64,000 bases of DNA from a virus, in the IMG/VR virus record IMGVR_UViG_3300025853_000057, positions 1 to 64,000 of that record; one strand, given 5' to 3'. Below are positions 26,401 through 38,400 of this stretch, piece after piece. The notes below the pieces were generated by a model, which was given only the letters and a program-made list of their open reading frames with translations, was not told the DNA's origin and ran no database searches. A program made the position numbers and the translations under genes. The first letter of the stretch is position 1. Each line of letters starts with the position of its first letter.

Positions 26401-29400
26401 CCTCCATCTTTCATTAATAGGTAATAGAAAGCTCTAGCTGCAAATAGTCTAGCTTTAGGATTTTCAGAAGTGTAAAGCTCTCTAAAAGAATCCATAAGCT
26501 TTTGTACATAGTCAGAATTATTTTTAGTTCTAGTATTAAGACTCATCTTGTACAGAGAGTGGCCATCTAATCTAGTAGCTTTATTCTTGAAAGGAATAAC
26601 CTCAGGAAGCAATGCTCCAAGAAACTCATTACTTCCAACCTCATCTAAAGCAGATACCTCTGCATACAACTCATGTAAATACGATGGGTCAAATAACTTA
26701 GTAAGATTTAAACCTTTTACTTTATTAGCATACTGATGCTTATAAGCCCTCATAGATAGGAAAGACAGCAAAGATTTACGAATCTTTTTGGCTTTATCAT
26801 CTATAGCCATAGTATTAGGTCTTAGAGAAGTTTTTAAAACTTCTACAATATCCTTTGCTGGTTTTGCTTCTAGTAAGAAGAACTTAGGAGATTCATGGTT
26901 AATAATAGCAGTCTGAGCTTTTAGATTAGTAGATAAGATTTTATCCTTCTTAACTAAGTCTAAAAGGTCAAGTGGATAGTCTCTAGCTGCATAGCCTTCT
27001 ACATGCTCTATTGAATAGTCATTAAGATTTTGAGGGTTGCCATCCTTGCGTAGTACAACTCTAAGACCTAAGTTCTTAATAGACTCTTGAACATTATAAT
27101 TCTCTGAAAATGTAGGTTTAGCTCCTTTAGCTAATCCTATAATGTCTGTAAAGTTCCTTAAGAAATCTGATACTTCTTTAAACAGCTTAATGGTTTGTAA
27201 AGCATTAACTTGTATAAAGTTATATTGGGCTTCAGTTAATGTAGAAGAGGTGGGGTCTTGAGCATATAGTAATGCTTGGATAAGGTTATCTTCAGTTAAT
27301 GCTACTTCTTCAGTATCTTTTCCTTGGTATTCTCCTAGAGTTTTTGCTACTAACTTAAAAAAACCTTGTGAGTACTCTCCTTCTTTAATAGGAGAGCTAT
27401 CAGCATTAATGAGATTTACAAGCTGTACAACAGCAGGTTGCATACCTGATAATACAACTTCATTAAACCCTTTACCTAATCCCATTTGAGTAAGGCTAGT
27501 ACCTAAAAGCTGATAAGCCATGTTAAACTTAGAAGCTTTAGGGTCTTTACCATTATCTGTCATGGCATTAAGATTCTGTCCTATGAGGTTATTAACCCTA
27601 ATACCTACATTATTTAGGATAGAATCATCTTTTTGATTCCTTGATAATTTAAATCCTTTTGCATACTCTTTAAATGTTTCAGCTACTTCTTTAGCCTCCA
27701 TCCATTCAGCACTTAGGCTAACTCCAGCTTTAGCTAATCTCTGAAATATGAGGTTAAATACAGCTACAGGTCCAATATTCTTTGTACCTGTAGCATTATT
27801 AACACTAGCATTTGTTTTGTTTAATGGGTCATAGATACCAGTAACTTCTGTGTTATCTTTAACTCCAGCTTCTCTAAGTCTTTTTTCTAATTTATCAAAT
27901 GCTTCTGTAGAAGTAACCTCATTGGAAATATCTTCATTAGTATCATTATAAATGAAAGCTCCTGCAACAGGTACAAGAAGGTTATTTATTTCTGTAATAG
28001 TTAAAGGATTTATAGCTGAGATATTTCCCTTCTCAAAGCTACTTCTGTTAGCAGAGATTACCTCACTGAACCTCTGGTTAAAAGCATCTTCTGAAGCTGA
28101 GTAACCTAGTTTATCTAATTGCTTAATAGATTCTTCAGTTCTTACAGTTCTAATAAAGTTTTTAGTGTTTTGTATCTTAGATTTATACTGATTTAAAACC
28201 CTTTGGATTTCCTTAAGATTTCCTCTAGCAACATTTTCTTCAAGCATTAGAGCTGTTAGCTCACTAAAGTCCTTGATACCTTTAAGACTAGTATCTAGGT
28301 TATCATCACTTGTTTCTGTTACATCAGCATCTTCAATATTACCTTCTTCAAAAGCTTCATCTATACTAGATAGAATCTCAGCAATTTGTTGTTTAGCTTC
28401 CTCTGCACTAGGCTTAAGTTTATTAAGTTCAGACTTTAAATTATTTAGTGCTTCTAAAGCTTCTTGATATTTTTTATTCTTTAGAAGTGCTTCTTTGGTA
28501 TTTTCTTTTACATCATATAGTTGAGATTTCTCTCTTATATATTCTTCTCTAGCTTGCTTAATAGCTTCTTCTACATTATCAGCTTTTAAGTACTGACCAA
28601 ACCAATGTATTTTATCATTACTATCTATAAAGTAATCTACTACCCTTACATACTCTGCATCAACGTCAAAGTCAGCACCAGAGAGTTTTAGAATTTCATA
28701 AGGCATAATAATTTCATTACCTGTTTCCATAGGTAAGAAATCTACTACCTTAAAGTAGCCCATTGAGTGTTTATCATCTGTAGGAATTCTAACACCATAC
28801 ATCTCTAAAATCTCAGGAGGAAGTTCATCTCCCTTCTTAAGATTTAAGTGTTCAGCAAACTGAGCAGAAATCTTAATTTCTGTGTAGTATTTACCATCAG
28901 CATCTTTCTTTCTATAAGCTAATCTTCTAGTTGTTACTTTACCTGCATACTTAGAAGGATTGCTTCTAAATTCTTTATCAGTAATAATTTTACCATCTAG
29001 CTCCATTACACCAGTACCATGGTCTGTTCTAAGAGTAAACTTATGCCCAGGAGCTTTATTCTTTAGCACATTTTTAGATACAAAGCTTAGGAACATTGAC
29101 TCCAACTTATCAATGGTACTAGGCATATTTAAGTTGTACTTAGGTAAATCTTCAGCTCCTTCCATAGCAGATACCATCTCAATTAAATAGGAATCTGCAC
29201 CTGTCTGCATTAAGCTTTCTTTAAAGAGCTTTAGAAGATATGTGTACCTAGGCTTATCATTAGAAGAAATAATCTTCTGCATCTCTTTAAAACCTTCTTC
29301 AGTTCTAAGAGATACAAGGTTTTCAAAAGCATCTTGCAAGTCACCTAAAGTAGTAGTTGTGCCAAATACAGATACTTTAGTTGTACTTTTCTGCTCTGAA

Positions 29401-32400
29401 AATAATAATGCCAAAGCCTGAATAGGGTCTATAATTTTAGACTTGAGGTTATCTGTTTTAACTTGCTCTTTAAAAGCTTCATCGTCTACATCAAATCCTT
29501 CAGAATCTACAATAAATCCTACTTCATTATTACCAGAGATTGAGCCTACATTAATCTTAGCTCCTTTCATTGAAGAGTCATAAGCTAGAATATCTGTACC
29601 AGTACTTTCTAAGTAATTTAAAGTATCATGGTTTAATCTCTCAGAAGGTATAGGTTTCCAAATAGCATGGATTTGCTTATATAACTCTTGCATTCTATTT
29701 ACATCATTTACCCTTCTTGCATCAAAAAGTAAATCATATAGATAGTCTAGCTGCTCTCTATCTTCCTTTGTCTCTACATAAGAAGTCTGGCTTCTTAGTA
29801 AGGTAACAATAGAAGTTTTATCATAGAACCAACGGTTAGTACCTACAATTTTTCTAGGCATAACTAAGGCTCCTGCATCCTTTAGAGTTTTAATCTCTGA
29901 AGGAGTAAGCTTATAACCTTTTTCTAATCTGTTATAGATTTCATCAACAGCTTTAGTTTTCTTACCTAGTGAAGTCAAATACTTTCTTCTGTACCAACTT
30001 AATGTTCCTATGTTTTGTGCATCTGTAGTATCTTGTGAATCAAGGTCTTTTATATTAGCTGCATCAACACTATCTTTATCAAATCTATCTTTAGCTTCTA
30101 CAGACCTAACTACAGCTACTTTAGTAGTACCTGTACCTAATGGAGGTCCAGCAGCAATTGTTTTAGACATTCTTTTGATAAAGTCTACCATATCCTTATA
30201 GCTCATCTTTAGGTTACCATGTATAAGGTTTCCAAAAGCCATTGAGCCTAGCATATCATTAAAGAAGTATTCTTTGAGCCTTGTTATATTAACTGTACCA
30301 TCATTCTTTTCATAGAATTTAGGCAGCATTTTGTTTTTGTATACTGTTACTGTTTCTGCTTCTTCAGCAACAGCTTCTTCAGATTTTTCCTCTTCTTGAG
30401 TTTTTTTCTCATCACTAGTAGTCTCTTCTTTTCTAATAAGACTTCTAGCAGGAGAAGCAAGTGTTTCTAAGTATTGACCAAAAAGGTCTTGAGCATAAGA
30501 CTGAATAAAAGGTTCTAACCTTTCTTTAGTCAAAGGCTTGCCCTCTCTAGCATCAGCTAATAACTGTTGATAAAGTTCAGGACTATATTTCTGTAGTGCA
30601 GCTTTATACAAGAAGAAATCATGGCCTTTACCTTTTGTATAGTCTTTAGTACCATCTTCTCTTAGTTTGTAGTGGTAACCTTCAATATCAAAAACAGGAT
30701 TACCATTATTGTCTACACCATCATTTTCTAAAATAAACTTAATCTCTTGCTGTACATTAGCTAAATCCTCATACTCCTGTAGTATGTCTCTAAACAAAAA
30801 CTCTACACCTAAAGTATTTAATTCCCCATCTCTGTTAACAAATTCATGTACAGGAAGATTAGTAGCTGTTTGAGTATTTTTATCAGAGTTTACTTGTGTA
30901 ATAAAAGGTGCTAGAGTTCTTTCTTTAGCTCTATTATCTTTAGCCAAGCCTCTTGCTCCAGGAAGTCTAAATAGTTTTCTAAGTTTATTGCCTATACTTT
31001 CAGCAAACATACTTAGTTTAACTAAGTCTATGCCTCCTCCATCTAGCTCTGCATAGGATGAAGCATCACTATTTTTGTAAGTATCTTCTACAAATTCAGC
31101 TTCTCCATCTACTTCCACTTCAGATAATGAAGTAGTTCTAAGACCATCCATTAAGAATGTCTGTAGCTGCTTTAACACAGCTAAGGAGTAAGCTTCATTA
31201 TCTTCTGTTATTAAAGTGCTAGTAGTGTTACCATCACTATTAACTTGATACTCTACACCATTTAGGTATGGGTTATGTTTAATAGCTTGATAAAACTTCT
31301 TAGCTATATAGTAAGGATAAGGAGTACCTTCATACTTAAACATCTCTTGAGCTATTAAAGCTCCTTCATCATCAGATACTTTATCTCTAATAGCTCTAAG
31401 TAATTCCTTAGCAGTTTCTGTTCTTTTGTTCCACTTCTTAGTCTCAGATATTAGATATGTTTTTTGAATGAAAGAATATATATCCTGACCTTTAGCATTT
31501 TGGAAAGTAGTAGTACCTACAGATTCATCAAATACAGCATTGTTTTCTGCAATAGCCTGCAATCTACCAATGGCCCCTCTATCTGTTTTAGTATCACTTT
31601 CATTTAGATTCTTTACAAATGGATTGTTTTGTGCAGCTATAGAAGAACTTAAACCTGTTAAATCATCTTTAGTTAAAGGCTTTACATCAGAAAATAAATA
31701 CACTTCTTCTAGTAAACCTTCATAAAAATCTTTTTCATTAGGTGTTTCAGGTTTAGATATATACTGCTCAAGAGTGTTAACATGATTACTTAGGATGCTA
31801 AATCTTATATACCCTTCAGATAGATTTATACCTAAATCACTAAAAGCATTTTTAATAGATTGAATAGCATTACTTAGGTTTTCTTCACTTTCTATATTTT
31901 CAGAGTCGGTAAAAACACTTCTAATGTTTTTAATTAGCTCTAAGTTCTCTTCTCTATACTGCATATTATTTCTACCACTATTGATGAAAGCTTTAGCCCA
32001 TTCATTAAACTGGGTTATATTAACATCTCTAGTGTTAGACTTAAATGTTTTAAAGTCCTTTTTAGCTTTATCATAAAGGACTACTAACTGCTCTGCTTTA
32101 TCCAAAGCAAATGCAGAAGCAAAAGTAGAGAACAAAGCAGACTGCTGTAATACTTCAATATCTTTTTGTAACTCAGAGTCTCTAGAATCAAAATTCTCAA
32201 AGCCTAAGTCCTCTAATTGTAAGTTTATATTTGTAGTTAGGTGGTCATAGAAAGCAGCTACATTACTATTGGTTCTAGCTAAATTTTTAAGCTTAGAAAG
32301 CATATCTTTAGGGTGAGTACTTTGCAAACCTCTTTGTACAGCAGTATAGATAGTATAAGGGTTTGAAGCCATTTGGAATTTATCATTAGATAAATCTGCT

Positions 32401-35400
32401 AATTCTCCAAAACCAAATTCATCAATAGCTTGAGAAGAGAAAGCTATAAACTTTCTCATTTCTTTAGACAGTTGTACAAATCCTCCTACCTCTGCAATGT
32501 TTACATCAAAAGCTCTTTCAGGAGCATCATCAGCAAAGCTTTCTTCCTGAGCATTTTCTTCTACAGTATTAATATCAAATACTTGAAGCCTCATTTCTAT
32601 TTCATCAGTGAGAAGTTTTTCATTCTCAGGAATACTTAAAGACTTAGAAATATTACGAATCTTACCTACAATTTGAACAGCTTTAGGCTTATTAGATTTT
32701 ACCAAAGCATCTATCTCAGTTCTAAAATTTTCTACAGAATAGTAGTTACTAGACATATCCCTTATTAGGTCTAATATATCTCTTTTAGACAAAGAGCCTT
32801 TTTCAGACTTTAGCTGTAGAGCTTTGATAGCTAAAGTATTTATAATCCTTTCACTTTGGTCTTTATTAAGAAATCCTCTTTCAAGAGACTTAGTTTGATT
32901 ATTGTAATAAGGTTCTCTTTTAAGTAAAGCAAACGCAGGTTTCCTAAAACTTTGGAGCTTGTTATAAGGCTTTGCTGTTCTAAATTTACCTGAATAAATA
33001 TCTTGGAATAAAATGTCTAAGTCATTCTTATTAGACTTTACAAACCCTAATAGCTTCTTAATCTTATGATATAGTATTCCTAGAATACCTTTAGGCTTCT
33101 GCTCTTGTTCTAAAGCATACTTTTTAAAAGCTTCTGCCATTTGTTCTTCTAACCATAGTTTCTCTAACTCTAATCTAGTTAGGTCAGCAAACATCGAAGA
33201 AGAGTTTCTAAGGTCATTTAGGTCTTGTAATGTAGGATTACCATAGGCTTTTCTAGCTGCAAAATAGTAACTGTTTATTTGAGTAGGACTTAACAAAGTT
33301 CTAAATACTGCATGGAAAGCCTCATGGTACTCAGTTCCTACACCTGCTTTTTTAGATAGGTAAATTACATTGTTATAAAAAGCTCCCCATGTAATACCAT
33401 TATTTCTTACATTATTTAGTAAGTTCCTAACATCATCCATAGAGAAAATCCCATTAGGATTCTCTGGAGTTCTCATGTTAAGCATTCTGGCTAAAGTTTG
33501 TTCAGCCTTTTTAATGTCTATCTTTTCTTTAGCTTCTGTTTGACTAATACTAAAAGGAGCTTCATCTCCTTCATCTTTAGACTTTAGTTCTGCAAGCCTT
33601 CTTTCTAACTCTATATGCTCAGGAGAATTTTCTACTAAAGTTCCTAAAGCTAATCCTTCATCTATCTGATTTTGTAAATTTCCAATAGTATCTTGAGGAA
33701 TATTCTGTTGAGTAGGAGTACTTTCTAAAGGAGCTAGTTCTGCATTAGCTTTTGCTAATCTTTCTTCTGCAATAGCCTTGTATTTATTATATTGAGCATT
33801 TATAAATTCTTCAGCTTGTTCATAAGAATCAAAAAAAGTAACTTCTACTTCAGCTCTTTCAGTAAGGTTTCCATCTGCGTCAACTTCTGCTGGTTTATGA
33901 ATTTTTGTAATTACGTCAACTCCCTCTTGTGTGGTATCTTTACGCTCGTCTTTAAAGTCTCTTACATCATAAATATTTCCAACATCGTGTTTTTGCCCAA
34001 CATTAAATTTTGGATGATTAGCATTTGGATTTAATTTAGATTCTACATTATCTAATTGCCTTTGAGCTTTTTCTACATCATCTTTAGTATCTGTAGCTGT
34101 AGATTCTGGTTTTTCTCCACCTGGGACAGCTTCACCTGAACTTAATAATAACCTACCTTTAATTGCAGAACGTAGCTCTGCAATATCCTCATCTGTAAGG
34201 CCATGTTGCTGTTTCAATGCTTGAAGAAGCATATCTACTTGAGCTTTATCCTTTAGCTGCTCAATAGGTATTCCTTTAATTTTCTCTTTAAATGCTTGTT
34301 TAGCTTTATCTCTGTCAGACTTAGAAGTGTCTTGACCAGATTCTTCTTTTTCTACTTTTTTCTTATATGTTCTGCTTCTAGCATTTAAAGTAAGTTTAAA
34401 TACAGGAGCAGAATGTAGTTTAATTTGAGAAAGGTTTTCTGCTGTATTTTCATCATTTACAGCATCAATCTTTTTTAGAATATTACCTATTTTAATAACC
34501 TTACCAGCAGTATCAAGTACTCCTTGGTTTTCAGGGTTTTTCTCATGGTAGTATTTTATTTGACCATTAATCTTTTCAATTAAAGTCTTTAAGCTTTTAA
34601 TCTCTTCGTTAAAGAAATATAGCTTACCATCCTTTACAGATAACTTTAAGTTAATAAAAGCTTTAAAAGCTTTTTCCTTACTTCCAGGAGAGGAAAGCTG
34701 CAACTGTACTTTAACAGTATCATTATCTTCATAAGACACTACTGAAATCTCTGCTTCTGAAGAATTAGACTTAATGTAATTTCCATCTTTATCTTGAGCA
34801 GAAGTCTTTATAGATAAGAATAAGTTATTACCTGAAGAATCTTTAACAGTAACAGGTTTTATCTCTTCTCCTTCTTTTCTAGACTTTTTGTTAGTAACCT
34901 GCTCTTCTGCTGCTTTTAAAATACCATCTACTATTTCAGGAACACCATCTTCTTCTAGAGGAGCTGTTACTGAAGGAAATCCTAAAGAAGCCATTCCTAC
35001 AGTACCTTTAGTACTGCCAGGATATAGAAGAGCAAATTGGCTGTTTACACCCTCTAAATTAGGATTAGCCTTTATACTATTTTCATATAAAGTTTGTATA
35101 GCTCTGTAAGCTTTATCTTCTTCATTTAGTAATCTCCAAGAGTTTCCTTCTTTTACATATATGTCTAAGCGGTCTGCTCTTCTACTAACTACAATAGTAT
35201 CAGATTTAGATACTTCTTTACCTTTCTCTTTGTAAGAATAGGCTACACTTACTTCTTTCTTAGAATTATCTAAGTATTCTTCTAAAGAAGGTCTGTTCTC
35301 TAAAAGCTCATCTTTTAAACTATTATAGCCAAATCTAGATTTTACAAAGAATGTCTTCTTAATGAACTCTGGAGTTATTTCTTCACCCTTGGTTAACTTA

Positions 35401-38400
35401 TCAAATAAGCTAACCATAGCATTGAAGTTCTCAGTAAATACTTCTCCTTGCTTAGTAAGGACAAGATTTCCATTCTCTATAGCAACAAAAGAAGGATTTA
35501 AAAGCTTTACATGGTTAAAATTATCTATACTGAACTTTGAACCATCAGGCATAGTAAACCTGTTAGGGTCAGCTAAACCTCCTATCCTTACCTTCTTACC
35601 TTTGTATGTTACATATACATAAGCTCCTTTACCTGTCTGTCCTGTAACACCTTTAGTAATTTGAATAGCAGGATTTCTATCACTAGAAAATTGCACACCA
35701 CCTTCTGCATAGTCTTCTATAACTACAGTCATAGACTTAGCTATTTCAGCAGGAGTCATATTTCCTAAAGCTTCTTTACCTTCAGCATCTACAAAATCAT
35801 CAGATATAAATACTTCAGATATGCTAGAAGAAGTAAACAGAATAGGAAGACTTTTTTCAGAAGTAGGAGAATTTTCTAAGTTTTTAATTAAAGCTTCTAT
35901 ATCACCAATAAATTTTTGCAGTTTTCCAGACTCTAAATACTCATTAAAAGCTGCTTGGTTTTCAGTACCAGTAAGACCAGCTCTACGCTTTAAAGCTTCT
36001 AACTTTTCTTTAGCATATTTTAACTTAGCTTTAGTCTTACCAATTTTTACATCTAAAGTATCTTCTTTAGTGTAACTAGGAGGCATGCCTTCATTAAACT
36101 CTTTAATCCATGCAGCTACAGCAGGATTTGCTTGTTCCTGCTCTTGACCTAAGTCAGGTAGTTCTTCTTCTTCCTCAGTAGGAGTTTCAGCAGTCATAGA
36201 ACCATCAGGGTCACTAATAGAAGCTTTGTTAAGACGCTTGCCTATAGTATCATATAGTTTCTCTTGAACATTTCTAAGTTTATATTCTTGAGCTACCATA
36301 GGATTTACGCTAATACCAGCAGTAGTCATACCTAAATCAGAAGCTGCTTGCTCTTCTATAGCTGTAAACTTAGCAGCTTCATCTAAAAGCTCTTTAATAC
36401 TATCATTAAAAGCTTCAGCTCCTTTCTTACTAGCTAGTCTATTAACTTCATTAACAAACATTTGCCTTCTAGCAGCAAGCTTTTCTAAGTCTTTTAATTT
36501 TTGCTCTATATCAAATTTATTATCAAAATAATACTTTTCTACTTCTTTCTTTAAGTTAATTACATTATCTACTTCTTCTTTAAAAGCATCAAAGTCCAAG
36601 TAAGATGCTTCTATATCTGCTTTTTTAGTATTAGCTTTTCTAGCTTCATATTCTCTTTCAACTAAAACATCTACCCTAGCTCTTTGTTTTTCTACTTTAG
36701 CAGTAGCTTCTTCTATAGCTTTTTCATTAGGGCTTTTCTTAAGTTGTTCTTTAGTAAGTTTAGCTTCAGCTTCTTGAAGGCTATTTAATTCTTCTTCATA
36801 GGTATTTAACCACCCTTTACTACCTTTTACTGCGTTATTAAAACGCATAGCATCCATTAGACTTCTTTCGTCTATATTTAAGTTTTCAGCTATTTCCTTA
36901 GCTAAAGATGCTTCTCTTTCATCTAAGTTGTCTACAGAAGACATACTATAGGCTAAAGCTCTTCTAATGTCCTCATTAAAAGCAGAACCTACTGTCTTAG
37001 CTTTATTTATATTTTTTCTTATAGACCTTGCTCTTGTAAGCAAGCTTTGTTTTACTTCATCTTTTCTACGAGAAATATCTTCGTCTGACATATTTTCATA
37101 GCCAAACATGCTCATAAAATCTTCATCACTAAGCTCTGAGGTATATTCCTCAATCATAGTTTCAACAGCTTGGTAATCTCCAAGTCTCATTCTAAACTCT
37201 ACTTCAGAGAAGAAGGCTTCATGTTCAGCGTTTTTAGCACTAAACATATCTCCACTCTCTAGAGCTTCACTATATTCTTGATTAGCTTTATGTTGAGAAG
37301 CTACTTTTTCAACTAAGGCTTTTATTCTGTCTTTAGGATTAGAAGCATCAGCTTCTAAAATATATTCATCTCTAAGAGGGTCTAATTTATCTTTACCTAG
37401 AGATTCCCAAATACCTCCTTGCCATCCTAAACCTTTGCCTGTAGAAGAAGGTCCTACAAAACCTGCACCACCAATGATAGCACCAAGAATACCTTCTTTC
37501 CAACCTTCTTTAGAACCATAAGTTTCTGCAAGACCTTTAGCAAAAGATTCTGCTAAATCTACTTGTTCTTGTTTGTTCTCTACATCTAAGTATCCTGCTA
37601 CATAGTCTAAAGCTGTAGCATTGATAGTACCTTGACCCATTTCTTCAAAGATGCCTTCTGCTACAGGTCTTTCTGCTACATTATATACTTTGTTAAAAGC
37701 TTTTCTATAGTTGCTTTGATAATCAGATTTTTTAATATACTCCTGTTTCTTAAGTTCTTCTATAGGAGTGTTAGTCCTTTTAGAAGCTCTAGCTAATTGT
37801 TTGTTAGATAGGTTTTCTGTCTTTGTTAAACCCTTAGCTACTTTATCTTTTTCTTGTTTTAATGCTCTACCTATTTTTCCTGGAAGTTTAGGACCAAATG
37901 TAGTAGGTAGTGTAATCATGTTACCTACACTAACTAAAGCTGAGTTAGCTGCAAATACACCATTAGCTACATTATAGATTTTATCCATAGCTTCAGCTAA
38001 CTCAACTTCTGAAGGCTCTCTACCATTTTCTTTTATAAAGTCTTCAATAAATTGAGTTCTAGCTTCATCTGCATAGTGCCTAGCTTCTACACCAGCTTCA
38101 TAGAATGTACCAGTACCTATCTTCCTTAAACCTCCTAATACCTCGTCTGCTGTATTTAAGTTGCCTAGTGTGTTTAATCTTCTAGTAGCATCTCCTACCT
38201 TAGAAGTTTTAGTGAAAGCTTTTAAAGCTCTAGTGGTTCTACCTAATGCGACAGGAGTAGCCATACCTGCTGTTAGCATTTCTGTAAGTACAGCACCAGC
38301 TACAAAAGACATACCTGATAATACATCATTAGCCCAAAAGTTAGCTGTAAACATTTCTCGTAATAGGCTATAATCTTCAACTTCCTTTCTTACATAGTTA

